Counted from the stretch's first letter, positions 41,998 to 50,189 are shown. The stretch is 64,000 nucleotides of DNA from Streptomyces canus (GCF_030815415.1 NZ_JAUSWW010000001.1:5642001-5706000); one strand, 5' to 3'. Translations and numbers: made by a program. Notes: generated from the sequence alone by a model not told the origin.

Positions 41998-42684
41998 TCA
42001 GGGGCTGAGCCGCTCCACCCGCCAGCTCCCGTCCGGCTCCGCCACGTACCGCAGCCGGTCGTGCAGCCGGTTCTCCCGGCCCTGCCAGAACTCCACCGCC
42101 TGCGGAGCCACCCGGAACCCACCCCAGTTCGGCGGCACCGGCACCTGCTCGCCCTCCGGATAGCGGGCCTCGAGCTCGGCGTACGCCGCCTCCAGGTCCG
42201 CCCGTGTCGCGATCACCGACGACTGGGCACTGGCCCACGCCCCGAGCTGCGAACCGTGCGGGCGGGTCCGGAAGTACGCGGCGGTCTCGTCCCGCCCCGT
42301 ACGGCGCGCGACACCCGTGACGACGACCTGCCGGGCCATGGGATGCCACGGAAAGAGCAGCGAGACGTACGGATTCTCGGAGAGGTCACGCGCCTTGCGG
42401 GAGTCGTAGTTCGTGTAGAACACGAACCCCTGCTCGTCGAACTGCTTCAGCAGCACCGTACGAGAGGTGGGCCGGCCCTCCGCGCCCGCCGTGGAGACCA
42501 CCATGGCGTTCGGCTCGAACAGCTGGGCCTCCGTCGCGGCCTGCTTGAACCAGCGCGCGAACTGCCCCACGGGCGTGGCGGCGAGGTCGCTCTCGGCGAG
42601 CCCCTCGGCCCGGTACTGCTTGCGCATGGCGGCGGGATCGGGGAACGGAACGGGGTCGCGGGAGACGGCGTCTGCGTCGGTCAC
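41998..42684 (-). CDS. pdxH: Pyridoxamine 5'-phosphate oxidase
   Basis: A 228-residue FMN enzyme making pyridoxal 5'-phosphate from the pyridoxine or pyridoxamine phosphates. The GTG at 42684 (VTDADAVSRDP) gives the usual length. RKQYRAEGL, AMVVSTAGAEGRPTSRTVLLK, FYTNYDSRKARDL and the C-terminal EFWQGRENRLHDR...WRVERLSP motif (substrate arginines) are intact. It is divergent from citrate synthase across a 248-bp promoter region with a repeated GGTGGCACTC element, an arrangement I recall as conserved in streptomycetes. Confidence 0.94.
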   Translation of the reverse strand: MTDADAVSRDPVPFPDPAAMRKQYRAEGLAESDLAATPVGQFARWFKQAATEAQLFEPNAMVVSTAGAEGRPTSRTVLLKQFDEQGFVFYTNYDSRKARDLSENPYVSLLFPWHPMARQVVVTGVARRTGRDETAAYFRTRPHGSQLGAWASAQSSVIATRADLEAAYAELEARYPEGEQVPVPPNWGGFRVAPQAVEFWQGRENRLHDRLRYVAEPDGSWRVERLSP

Positions 42685-42741
42685 GCCGTCATCTTGCCGT
42701 ATGGAATCCGCCGGAGAGCCGGTCGGGGCCCACCGCACAAG

Positions 42742-42783
42742 GGTGGCACTCAGTGCCGCAAGGGCTCCCCAAAGGTGGCACTC
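42742..42783. promoter_or_regulatory. Repeated GGTGGCACTC sites in the pdxH/citrate synthase promoter
   Basis: Direct repeats GGTGGCACTC at 42742-42751 and 42774-42783, 32 bp apart (about three helical turns). The first extends to the perfect palindrome GGCACTCAGTGCC (42745-42757). This suggests cooperative binding by one regulator; identity unknown. Confidence 0.5.
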
Positions 42784-42932
42784 GGGGATATGGTGCAGAT
42801 GCCGCCGCGGTGGGGTGACCACCCGCCGTACGGGCATCACAGGGCCGACCGACCATCCGGAGCCGTCCCCTCCGCAGGTCGCCCCCACACCGCCCGACAG
42901 GACCTGTCGCACACATCATGAGGAGCCGCCTG

Positions 42933-44045
42933 ATGTCCGACCTCGACCCCGGCTTTGTACCTGGCCTCGAAGGAGTCGTCGCGTTCGAGACGGAGATCGC
43001 CGAACCGGACAAGGAAGGCGGCGCCCTGCGATACCGGGGCGTCGACATCGAGGACCTGGTCGGCAACGTCTCGTTCGGCAACGTCTGGGGCCTGCTCGTC
43101 GACGGCGCCTTCCGCCCCGGCCTGCCGCCCGCCGAGCCCTTCCCGATCCCCGTGCACTCCGGCGACATCCGCGTGGACGTCCAGTCCGCACTCGCGATGC
43201 TCGCCCCCGTCTGGGGCCTGAAACCCCTCCTCGACATCGACGAGGCCCAGGCCCGCGACGACCTCGCCAGGGCGGCCGTCATGGCCCTGTCGTACGTCGC
43301 CCAGTCCGCCCGCGGCCAGGGCCGCCCGATGGTCCCCCAGAGCGAGATCGACAAGGCCCAGTCCGTCGTCGAACGCTTCATGATCCGCTGGCGCGGCGAA
43401 CCCGACCCCAAGCACGTCGCCGCGGTCGACGCCTACTGGACGTCCGCCGCCGAGCACGGCATGAACGCGTCCACCTTCACGGCCCGCGTCATCGCCTCCA
43501 CCGGCGCGGACGTCGCCGCCGCCCTCTCGGGCGCCGTGGGAGCCATGTCCGGCCCGCTGCACGGCGGCGCCCCCTCCCGCGTCCTGCACATGATCGAGGA
43601 GATCGAACGCACCGGCGACGCCGACGCGTACGTCAAGCAGGCCCTCGACAAGGGCGAGCGCCTGATGGGCTTCGGCCACCGCGTCTACCGCGCCGAGGAC
43701 CCCCGCGCACGCGTGCTGCGGCGCACGGCCCGTGAGCTGGGCGCGCCCCGCTTCGAGGTCGCCGAAGCCCTGGAGAAGGCGGCCCTGGCCGAACTCCACG
43801 CGCGCCGCCCCGACCGGGTGCTCGCGACCAACGTCGAGTTCTGGGCGGCCATCGTCCTCGACTTCGCCGAGGTGCCGGCCCACATGTTCACGTCGATGTT
43901 CACGTGCGCGCGCACGGCAGGCTGGTCGGCGCACATCCTGGAACAGAAGCGGACGGGGCGGCTCGTGCGGCCCTCCGCGCGGTATGTGGGGCCGGGGTCG
44001 CGTACGCCGCAGGACGTCTCGGGGTACGAGGACATCGCCCACTGA
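42933..44045 (+). CDS. Citrate synthase (second, short type)
   Basis: A 370-residue enzyme condensing oxaloacetate and acetyl-CoA (or a 2-methylcitrate-type relative). ATG at 42933 after GAGGAG. The active-site residues are H175 (AEHGMNAST), H210 (GPLHGGAPS), H249 (FGHRVYR) and D310 (VLDFAE). It belongs to the group annotated citrate synthase 2 in Streptomyces; acyl-CoA specificity cannot be read from sequence. A strong terminator lies 16 nt behind the stop. Confidence 0.9.
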   Translation: MSDLDPGFVPGLEGVVAFETEIAEPDKEGGALRYRGVDIEDLVGNVSFGNVWGLLVDGAFRPGLPPAEPFPIPVHSGDIRVDVQSALAMLAPVWGLKPLLDIDEAQARDDLARAAVMALSYVAQSARGQGRPMVPQSEIDKAQSVVERFMIRWRGEPDPKHVAAVDAYWTSAAEHGMNASTFTARVIASTGADVAAALSGAVGAMSGPLHGGAPSRVLHMIEEIERTGDADAYVKQALDKGERLMGFGHRVYRAEDPRARVLRRTARELGAPRFEVAEALEKAALAELHARRPDRVLATNVEFWAAIVLDFAEVPAHMFTSMFTCARTAGWSAHILEQKRTGRLVRPSARYVGPGSRTPQDVSGYEDIAH

Positions 44046-44061
44046 GAGGGGTGCCTGGGGG

Positions 44062-44102
44062 GCGCGGGCGACTGCGGGCCGTATGCGGCCGGTCGCCCGC
44101 GC
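44062..44102. terminator. Bidirectional terminator between citrate synthase and oxygenase genes
   Basis: GCGCGGGCGAC (44062-44072) pairs perfectly with GTCGCCCGCGC (44092-44102), with a smaller inner stem GGGCC/GGCC. It sits between two convergent stops. Confidence 0.8.
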
Positions 44103-44117
44103 TCCTCGGGTGAGTGA

Positions 44118-45146
44118 TCAGGCCGGAGTCAGCAAGTCGCCGTGATGGCGCTCCGCCACCAGCGGGTGCGCCCGCAGCTTGCCCTTGAGCTCGTTGTAGC
44201 CGTACTCCGCGAACAGCGGGTTGGTGGGGTCGTCGGAGACACCGGGTGCGGCCGAGGCGTACGGGAAGGTCAGGGGCTCCACGCGCGCGTCGAGGCGCGG
44301 GTTGTAGAAGAACGGGACGGAGAACCGCTCGGTCGCCCCGGGCGGGGAGACGACCCGGTGATGCGTGGCGACGAGATACCCGTTGGTGGCCACCTCCAGC
44401 AGCTCACCGAGATTCACCACGAACGCCCCGTCCAGCGGCGGCACATCATGGAACAGCCCGTCCTCGCGCTGCACCTGGAGCCCCCCGACCTGGTCCTGAA
44501 GCAGCAGGGTGAGGAACCCGTAGTCCTTGTGGGCACCGACTCCCTGATCGGCCCCGTCCCCCGCACTCCCCGGGTACCGCACGAGCTTCAGGTGCGGATG
44601 GGCGTGCGCCCCGAAGATCGGGTCGTAGAAGTCGGCGGGCGCCCCGATGGAGGCGAGCAGCTCGTGCAGCAGCCGCTCGGCGACCGAGCTGAGCCGCTCG
44701 ACCCACCCCAGCGCGGCGGTCCGCAGCTCGGGCAGTGAGCCGGGCCACTGGTTGGGCCCCTGGAGCCACCAGTAGGCAGGCTCGTCAGCGCCCGGTGTGC
44801 GAGCCTCCCGCTCGGCCCCGATGTCGAGCTGATCCCGCCAGTCCCTGCTGCCCCCCGTCCGCTCGTCGCCGGTCCGCGTGTACCCACGGAAGTGCGGCGA
44901 GCGCACGTTGTCGATGGCGAGTCGCTCCGCTTCGGGAAGCGCGAAGAACTTCCGCATGGCGGAGAGCAGGGAGCTCACCTCCTCCCGGCTGACCCCATGC
45001 CCGACGAGCTGGAAGAACCCCACGTCATGGGCGGCGCTGTGCAGCTGGGCATGAAGCAGCGCACGGGCCTGGGGACCGCGATCGGCGGCGGAGAGATCGA
45101 TGATCGGGAGCTGCTGGTACGACGGATGCGTCGACACGTTCGTCAT
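44118..45146 (-). CDS. Isopenicillin-N-synthase-like Fe(II) oxygenase
   Basis: A 342-residue non-haem iron enzyme of the IPNS/2-oxoglutarate oxygenase family. The metal triad is H206, D208 (GAHKDYG) and H263 (ATHHRV); the 2OG/substrate RxS is R274-F-S276. The N-terminal DIOX_N block has LPIIDLSAAD and VGFFQLVGHGV. This generic clade oxidises small molecules, and no substrate can be named. The 450-bp upstream region on the same strand is unusual: it holds a putative leader-peptide ORF 79 nt before the start, a 15-bp-stem hairpin and another mini-ORF, so expression may be attenuated. The ribosome site before the ATG at 45146 is weak. Confidence 0.87.
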   Translation of the reverse strand: MTNVSTHPSYQQLPIIDLSAADRGPQARALLHAQLHSAAHDVGFFQLVGHGVSREEVSSLLSAMRKFFALPEAERLAIDNVRSPHFRGYTRTGDERTGGSRDWRDQLDIGAEREARTPGADEPAYWWLQGPNQWPGSLPELRTAALGWVERLSSVAERLLHELLASIGAPADFYDPIFGAHAHPHLKLVRYPGSAGDGADQGVGAHKDYGFLTLLLQDQVGGLQVQREDGLFHDVPPLDGAFVVNLGELLEVATNGYLVATHHRVVSPPGATERFSVPFFYNPRLDARVEPLTFPYASAAPGVSDDPTNPLFAEYGYNELKGKLRAHPLVAERHHGDLLTPA

Positions 45147-45225
45147 GGAGTTCGTCCACAGAAAGAGGAGGGGGAGCAAAGCAGGGAACGGCAGCGGGTG
45201 GCTGCGTCAGAAAGGGGCCGGAAGC

Positions 45226-45300
45226 TCAGATGGAGCGTCGACAGCCCATGCTCGTGACGCGGACGTAGTCCACGTGGCGTCGTCGAACGAGCGAAAGCAT
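45226..45300 (-). CDS. Putative leader peptide (RRHVDL-type, 24 aa)
   Basis: The ATG at 45300 encodes 24 residues ending at TGA 45226. The core is LVRRRHVDYVRVTSMGC, then RRSI. It matches the pattern of the actinobacterial small proteins annotated putative leader peptide (RRHVDLxRVxSxxC), often found before sulfur-related genes. Here the gene 79 nt downstream is the IPNS-like oxygenase. No clear ribosome site precedes it, so the mRNA may be leaderless. The Arg-Arg-Arg run and the conserved Cys would suit ribosome-stalling control; the signal sensed is inference. Confidence 0.62.
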   Translation of the reverse strand: MLSLVRRRHVDYVRVTSMGCRRSI

Positions 45301-45374
45301 GAGGTCAGAGTACTGCGCGCCGCAAGAAACGCGGGTGTCGCAGATCACTCCCGAAAATCCTCCAGGAACGCAGA

Positions 45375-45445
45375 CGACCCGCAAGCTCGGGTCCCACCGC
45401 CGGAGCGGGGGAGCCGGCCGGACGTACCGGCGAGCTTGCGGGTCG
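45375..45445. other. Large inverted repeat (15-bp perfect stem)
   Basis: CGACCCGCAAGCTCG (45375-45389) and CGAGCTTGCGGGTCG (45431-45445) are perfect complements around a 41-nt loop that has a GC-rich CCGG-type inner fold. On the minus strand it lies after the DUF4240 gene and before the leader-peptide ORF. It could be a terminator for the first or a leader structure for the second. The stretch 45301-45374 shows no other feature. Confidence 0.6.
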
Positions 45446-45525
45446 GGTGACTGCTTGGGATTGGGCCGGCTGCACGCTTCTTTCGCGTACTGGTCCGGCA
45501 CCGCACTGAATGTGGTGTCGGGCTG

Positions 45526-45564
45526 CTAGCCCGCAGCCACCTCTTCTGTCCGGTTCGAATACAT
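45526..45564 (-). CDS. Possible 12-aa mini-ORF with strong ribosome site
   Basis: Codes MYSNRTEEVAAG. GGGAGGTGG lies 10 nt before the ATG, a better ribosome site than most genes here have. The stop codon is buried in a hairpin GGCTGC-GGGCTA-GCAGCC. It lies 36 nt after the DUF4240 stop on the same strand. I do not recognise it; it might be a regulatory uORF or chance. Confidence 0.35.
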   Translation of the reverse strand: MYSNRTEEVAAG

Positions 45565-45599
45565 CTGCCGAACCACCTCCCTTCTGAAGTAGCAGCAGC

Positions 45600-46190
45600 C
45601 TAAGAACTCATCGGCGTCCGATCAACCGCTTTTTCGGAAAGGAAGAGCAAGGCGAGTAGCGGCAGCCGTCGCCGCATCTCGTCATCGTCGTCGAAGTCGA
45701 AGTCCTCGCCCATGTCGGTCTCGGCGCGGGTAGCGGGACGATCCGCCGCGTACTGCCTCCAGGCCTCGTAGAAGGCCTCGCAGTCCCCGGTGATCCGCTC
45801 GTACGCGTCCGAGGCGCAGTAGTTGGCGTCCTCGTAGAAGACCGTCCGGTCCGCGAAGTCGGCGGCCGCGCCGACGACCTCGGCATGATCCGCGAGGCTG
45901 TCCGGTACGGCGGCCGCCCGCTCGTACCATTCGCGCCCCTGGGCGATCAGCCCCGCACGGAAGTCCGTGAAGCTGTCGTCGGAGCAGCCCCCACCGATGA
46001 GGTAGGCGGCGGCCCACACGTCCCAGCGGTAGATGGCACCGTGGAGCACGTCGAAGCGCTCCTGGTACCGCAGGATGTCCTGCGGCGAGCGGCGGGCCAG
46101 CAGGTCGACCAGTGCCTCGTGGAAGGGCAGGTCTTCCGTCGTCTTCGAGCGCGCTGTCTCGACGATGCTCCAGAACTCGTTCGTGTCCAT
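45600..46190 (-). CDS. DUF4240 domain protein
   Basis: A 196-residue protein from the ATG at 46190. MDTNEFWSIVETARS at the start, RYQERFDVLHGAIYRWDVWAAAYLI in pieces, and DDSFTDFRAGLIAQGREWYERA mark DUF4240, a family scattered in actinobacteria and often near toxin-like or immunity genes; function unknown. The C-terminal third is acidic (EDFDFDDDDEMRRRL). No membrane span or signal peptide. It is upstream of the leader region of the oxygenase on the same strand. Confidence 0.82.
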   Translation of the reverse strand: MDTNEFWSIVETARSKTTEDLPFHEALVDLLARRSPQDILRYQERFDVLHGAIYRWDVWAAAYLIGGGCSDDSFTDFRAGLIAQGREWYERAAAVPDSLADHAEVVGAAADFADRTVFYEDANYCASDAYERITGDCEAFYEAWRQYAADRPATRAETDMGEDFDFDDDDEMRRRLPLLALLFLSEKAVDRTPMSS

Positions 46191-46227
46191 GGCGGGAACT
46201 GTGCCAGGAGGGACTGACAACGGCTCC

Positions 46228-47139
46228 TCAGAGCTTGCTCGTCCGCCCGTCCTCGAAGTAGTGCCCCTCCGCCAGGTCCGCGAGCAGCCCCGGCTCCTCC
46301 GGCTTCCAGCCCAGCCGCTGCCGTGTCAGTGCGCTGGACGCCTGGAGGTTCAGGGAGACGAAGTGGCTGATCCAGCCGAAGTGGGCGGCGGCTTCGGCGG
46401 GGGGTATCCGGACGACCGGGAGGTCCAGTCCGTGACCTATGGCGGTCGCGACAGCGTGGAGGGGCACGCCCTCGTCGTCGATCGCGTGCAGGCGGACGCC
46501 CGCCGGGGCCTTCTCCAGGGCCAGCCGGAACAGACGGGCGGCGTCGAGGCGGTGGACGGCGGGCCAGTGGTTCGTGCCGTCGCCGACCATGGCCGACACG
46601 CCCCGGTCGCGGGCGATGTCGATCAGCTGGGGGACGAACGCCCCGTCGCCGCGGCCGTGGACGGACGGGGGGAGGCGGACGAGCGTGGCGCGTACGCCGC
46701 GTTCGGCGAGGGCGAGGGTGGCTTCCTCGGAGGGCACGCGGAAGGGTGCCACGGACACCGGGTCGGCCGGGTCCTCCTCCGTGGCGAACACACCAGGCGG
46801 GACCAGGAACACCGAGGTCGTCACGAGGGGCTTGCCGGTGCCTTCGAGTGCCGCGCCCATCGCCTCGATGGCGTGCAGGTCGATCGCGCCCGAGGCGGCG
46901 ATGTCGGAGAAGTCGTGCTTGAAGGCCGTGTGGATGACCCCGTCCGCCGCCGCTGCGCCACGGCGGAGGCTGTCGAGATCGTCGAGGTCGCCGCGGTGCA
47001 CCTCGGCCCCCGCGGCCGTCAGCGCCGCGGCGGAGGAGTCGGAGCGGGCGAGGCCGACGACCTGGTGCCCGGCGCCGAGGAGCTCGCGTACGACGGCGGA
47101 ACCGACGAACCCGCTGGCGCCGGTGACGAAAACGCGCAT
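46228..47139 (-). CDS. NAD(P)-dependent epimerase/reductase (extended/atypical SDR)
   Basis: A 303-residue Rossmann enzyme. The ATG at 47139 follows GGAGGC. The cofactor loop is TGASGFVG (residues 6-13). The usual YxxxK is replaced by a VPSEEATL-type region, as in atypical SDRs of the NAD-dependent epimerase/dehydratase family; VRLPPSVHGRGDGAFVPQL is the substrate-side motif. A divergent LysR gene shares its promoter, which contains a T-N-A dyad. That suggests the LysR protein senses a small molecule and induces this reductase. Confidence 0.85.
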   Translation of the reverse strand: MRVFVTGASGFVGSAVVRELLGAGHQVVGLARSDSSAAALTAAGAEVHRGDLDDLDSLRRGAAAADGVIHTAFKHDFSDIAASGAIDLHAIEAMGAALEGTGKPLVTTSVFLVPPGVFATEEDPADPVSVAPFRVPSEEATLALAERGVRATLVRLPPSVHGRGDGAFVPQLIDIARDRGVSAMVGDGTNHWPAVHRLDAARLFRLALEKAPAGVRLHAIDDEGVPLHAVATAIGHGLDLPVVRIPPAEAAAHFGWISHFVSLNLQASSALTRQRLGWKPEEPGLLADLAEGHYFEDGRTSKL

Positions 47140-47239
47140 GGTGATGCCTCCGAACAGAGGGATGGTGTCTGGGGTGCCCTCATCGTCCGGAGCAGGTGCC
47201 GTCCGCGTCCAAAGCCTGTTTCTCATCGGGCAATACGGT

Positions 47240-47260
47240 TTGAGCATCACCACAGCTCAA
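47240..47260. promoter_or_regulatory. LysR-type operator (TTGAGC-N9-GCTCAA)
   Basis: A perfect 6-bp inverted repeat with 9-nt centre in the divergent promoter, 20-40 nt before the LysR start. It fits the T-N11-A rule for LysR binding sites. Confidence 0.6.
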
Positions 47261-47279
47261 GCGTCGATAGGCTCCCCGT

Positions 47280-48221
47280 ATGACCGACCTCGACCTCCGC
47301 CTGGTCCGGTACTTCACGGTCGTCGCCGAGCACCGGCACTTCGGCCGTGCCGCCGCGGCCCTGCACATCACGCAGCCGTCACTGAGCCGGCAGGTGCAGC
47401 GGCTGGAGCAGCAGTTGGGCACCCGACTCCTCGACCGGACCCCGCAGGGGACGAGGCTGACGGAGGCCGGGGAGACCTTCCTGCCCCATGCCGAAGCGCT
47501 GCTCCGCGCGGCGGCGCAGGCGGCCGCACACACGCGTGCCGCCGCCCGTCCGAACCGCATGACGGTCGGCTTCACCTCGGGCCTCATCGTCACTCCGGCG
47601 GTACGGGCGGTTCGTCACCGCTACCCGGACGCCGACGTGCAGACCGCACACCTGAACTGGGACGACGTATGCCCGGCCCTCCTCGACCACCGGGTCGACG
47701 CGGTCGTGACCCGGCTGCCGTTCCCCACCGACGGCCTGCATGTGACGGTCCTCTACGACGAGCCGCGCGTCCTCGTCGTCCCGCTGGACCACCGGCTGGC
47801 CGGCAAGGACTCCGTCACCCTCGACGACATCGCCGACGAGCCGCTGCCCCGGACCGCGGATCCGGTGCGCAGCGCCTTCTGGCGGTTCGAGCCCCGGCCG
47901 GACGGCCGCCCGGCACCCGACGGGCCGCTCATCGGGGCGATCGAGGACAAACTGGAACTCGTCGCCGCCGGCGAGACCCTGGCGGTCTCCGTCGTCTCCG
48001 TCGGAAGGGCCCTGCGCCACGACCTCACCACGGTCCCCCTGGACGGCGTCGAGCCGAGCCATGTCGTCGTCGCGACCCGGGCCGGGGACCGAGGCCGCGT
48101 GCTGACAGCCTTCCGCAAGGCCGCGAGAGAGCGCCTCACGGCCCCGGAATTCTCGTATGAAGATCGAGATTGCGGTGTCCGCGCGGCGGGGAGGTGGACC
48201 TCGTGCCTGATGTCCGAATAG
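47280..48221 (+). CDS. LysR-family transcriptional regulator
   Basis: A 313-residue regulator. The N-terminal winged HTH has LRLVRYFTVVAEHRHFGRAA and ITQPSLSRQVQRLEQQLGTRLLDRTP in pieces (residues 5-58). The co-inducer domain follows from about 90 (TVGFTSGLIVTPAVRAVRHRYPD). It is divergent from the SDR gene. The last 20 residues (after PEFSYEDRDCG) look unlike LysR tails and run over the start of the acetyltransferase gene (19-nt overlap). Confidence 0.88.
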   Translation: MTDLDLRLVRYFTVVAEHRHFGRAAAALHITQPSLSRQVQRLEQQLGTRLLDRTPQGTRLTEAGETFLPHAEALLRAAAQAAAHTRAAARPNRMTVGFTSGLIVTPAVRAVRHRYPDADVQTAHLNWDDVCPALLDHRVDAVVTRLPFPTDGLHVTVLYDEPRVLVVPLDHRLAGKDSVTLDDIADEPLPRTADPVRSAFWRFEPRPDGRPAPDGPLIGAIEDKLELVAAGETLAVSVVSVGRALRHDLTTVPLDGVEPSHVVVATRAGDRGRVLTAFRKAARERLTAPEFSYEDRDCGVRAAGRWTSCLMSE

Positions 48222-48646
48222 AGCCCGCCGTGGGCGACGCCATGCTCGAGCAGTGGCGATACGTCCACAACGTGATCATCCCGGCCGACGAGCTGGACCT
48301 CGCCACGGTGCGGGAGCGCGGCGCGCGGTACCGGCTGGAGAACGCGTACGTCGGTGACGTGCTCGTCGGCTGCTCGACGGTACGGCCCCCGGAGGGCGGG
48401 GCGGCGACGGTCATCGCGCGCGTGCTGCCCGAGCACCGGCGGCAGGGGTTCGGAACGGCGCTGTACGAGAACGGGCTCGCCCACGCGCGCGTGCTGGGCG
48501 CCACCACGATCGAGACCTGTGTCCTGGCCGTCAACGAGGACGGTCTGCGCTTCGCCGAGAAGCACGGATTCACCGAGGTCGAACGCTATGTGCTGCCGCC
48601 CGAGACCGACCTGTGGGTCGACCTCAGGCTGGATCGGGCACCGTAG
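48203..48646 (+). CDS. GNAT-family acetyltransferase
   Basis: A 147-residue enzyme. The GTG at 48203 follows GGGGAGG by 8 nt and lies inside the LysR 3' end. The acetyl-CoA loop is RVLPEHRRQGFGTALYENGLAHAR (motif A, Q/RxxGxG/A), and VLAVNEDGLRFAEKHGFTEVERY covers motif B. The N-terminal part DAMLEQWRYVHNVIIPADEL is typical of small-molecule or peptide acetyltransferases; substrate unknown. It contains one CACGCGCGCGTG palindrome. Confidence 0.83.
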   Translation: MPDVRIEPAVGDAMLEQWRYVHNVIIPADELDLATVRERGARYRLENAYVGDVLVGCSTVRPPEGGAATVIARVLPEHRRQGFGTALYENGLAHARVLGATTIETCVLAVNEDGLRFAEKHGFTEVERYVLPPETDLWVDLRLDRAP

Positions 48647-48779
48647 AGACAGAAGCGGCGTACAACGATTCCCCCAACTTGCGGGAACCCGGTGTGTGCT
48701 GCGTCACGTTCCAGTTAGATGATTGCAAGTGAGCGAACCGACGTGCCGTACGGACGGACGCAGCCTGCAGGGGGTCCAG

Positions 48780-50162
48780 GTGAGTGCTTCGCGGCGTAGT
48801 GGGACCACCGACGAGCTGGGGCCGAACGAGCCCGAACAGCCCGACGGTGCGGATCTGCTCGCCGCCCTGCTCGACGGCATGGACGCGGCACTGTGCGCCT
48901 TCGACGCCGACGGCGTCGTCACCCACTGGAACCGCGAGGCCGAACGGATCCTGGGCTGGACCGCGGCGGAGGCGGTGGGACGGCAGGGATTCGCCGGGTG
49001 GGCAGTGCGCAGCGCGGACGCCCAGGAGGTCGAGGGGTGGCTGCGGTCCGCCATGCGGGCCCCCGGACGGCAGGTGCACGAGTTCGCCCTGCTGACCAAG
49101 GAGGGCGGGCGGGTCCTCGTACGGACCCAGTCGGCCGCCGTACACGGACCCGACGGGAAGCCGGCCGGGGTGTACTGCGCCTTCAGCGAGGTGCACGCGC
49201 AGATCGACCTGGAGCGGTCCATCGCACTGAGCGAGGCCCTGTTCGACGACGCCAGCTGGGGTGTCGTGCTGGTCGACGCCGATCTACGGCCCGCGGTGGT
49301 GAACGCGCACGCGGCCCGGGCCCTCGGTGTCGGCCGTACCTCCGTCCTGGGACGGCCCCTCGGGGAACTGCTCGCACAGGGCGTCGAGGAACTGGAGAGC
49401 GCGCTCACCCATGTGCTGGCTGAGGGCGCGCCGCCCGCACCCGCCGAGATCTGGGTGAGCGTACGCACGCCCGAGGGCGAACAGCGGCGCTGCTGGCGCT
49501 GCGGCTTCGTACGCCTGGCCTCGCCGCTCGCCGAGGAGCCGGTGCCGCTGGGCGTCGGATGGCTCTTCAACGACGTCACCGAGGCCAAGCAGGCCGAGCA
49601 GGAGGCGTCGATGCTGCGCTTCCGCACCAACCAGCTGCACCGGGCGGCCCGGGCGGGCGCCGAGTGCGAGGACCCGGCCGAGGCCGCGACGATCCACCTG
49701 GACTTCGCGCTCGCCGGCTTCGCCGACCACGCGCTGATCGACCGGGTGGCGGGGGAACCGGCCGCCGAGTCGGACACACCGGTACGGCTGGTACGGGTCG
49801 CCTCGACGCCTTCCGGGGCGCCCGGCCCGAGCCTGCTGACCGGACAGGCCGGGCTGCCCGTGCGCTACGCCGAGGGACATCCGGCGCTCCAGTGCGTGGA
49901 CCGGACGGGCGCCGTACGGGCCAGCGTGGGGGCCGTGCCGCCCGAGAAGGCACGCGAGTGGGCCCTGGCCCGGCAGTGGCCGGGAGACGCGGTACACGCG
50001 CTGTGCGCGGTCCTGCGGAGCCGGGGACGGACGCTGGGGGTCGTGACGTTCCTGCGGGGCGCCGGGCGGAGCCAGTTCGAGCGGTCCGACGCGGTGTACG
50101 CGGAGGACGTGGCGGTGCGGATCGCTTCGGCGCTCGATCTGGCGGCGGTTCTGCGGCGGTGA
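48780..50162 (+). CDS. PAS-domain signalling protein
   Basis: A 460-residue cytosolic protein. The start is taken at the GTG at 48780, which has AGGGGG 7 nt upstream; an in-frame GTG at 48729 would add 17 residues. Two PAS domains (about 30-150: LLDGMDAALCAFDADGVVTHWNREAERILGW in pieces, then GYC-type AGVYCAFSEVH; and about 165-280: DDASWGVVLVDADLRPAVVN) are followed by a GAF-like region to the end (DHALIDRV, ARQWPGDAVHALCAVLRSRGRTLGVVTFLR). No kinase or phosphatase output domain is present, although related Streptomyces proteins end in a SpoIIE phosphatase. So it may be a sensor-only form. Confidence 0.8.
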   Translation: MSASRRSGTTDELGPNEPEQPDGADLLAALLDGMDAALCAFDADGVVTHWNREAERILGWTAAEAVGRQGFAGWAVRSADAQEVEGWLRSAMRAPGRQVHEFALLTKEGGRVLVRTQSAAVHGPDGKPAGVYCAFSEVHAQIDLERSIALSEALFDDASWGVVLVDADLRPAVVNAHAARALGVGRTSVLGRPLGELLAQGVEELESALTHVLAEGAPPAPAEIWVSVRTPEGEQRRCWRCGFVRLASPLAEEPVPLGVGWLFNDVTEAKQAEQEASMLRFRTNQLHRAARAGAECEDPAEAATIHLDFALAGFADHALIDRVAGEPAAESDTPVRLVRVASTPSGAPGPSLLTGQAGLPVRYAEGHPALQCVDRTGAVRASVGAVPPEKAREWALARQWPGDAVHALCAVLRSRGRTLGVVTFLRGAGRSQFERSDAVYAEDVAVRIASALDLAAVLRR

Positions 50163-50189
50163 GGTGACGGGCCGTCCTCCAGCCGCCCG

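Noticed and set aside
45299..45529. 76-codon plus-strand frame opposite the oxygenase leader
   Set aside because: Low-complexity Arg/Gly/Ser composition, no ribosome site and no recognisable domain. The minus-strand leader peptide and hairpins explain the region better.
45541..45600. GGTTCGAATAC resembling a tRNA T-loop
   Set aside because: The flanking bases do not pair as a T-stem, and no acceptor, D or anticodon arms can be placed upstream.
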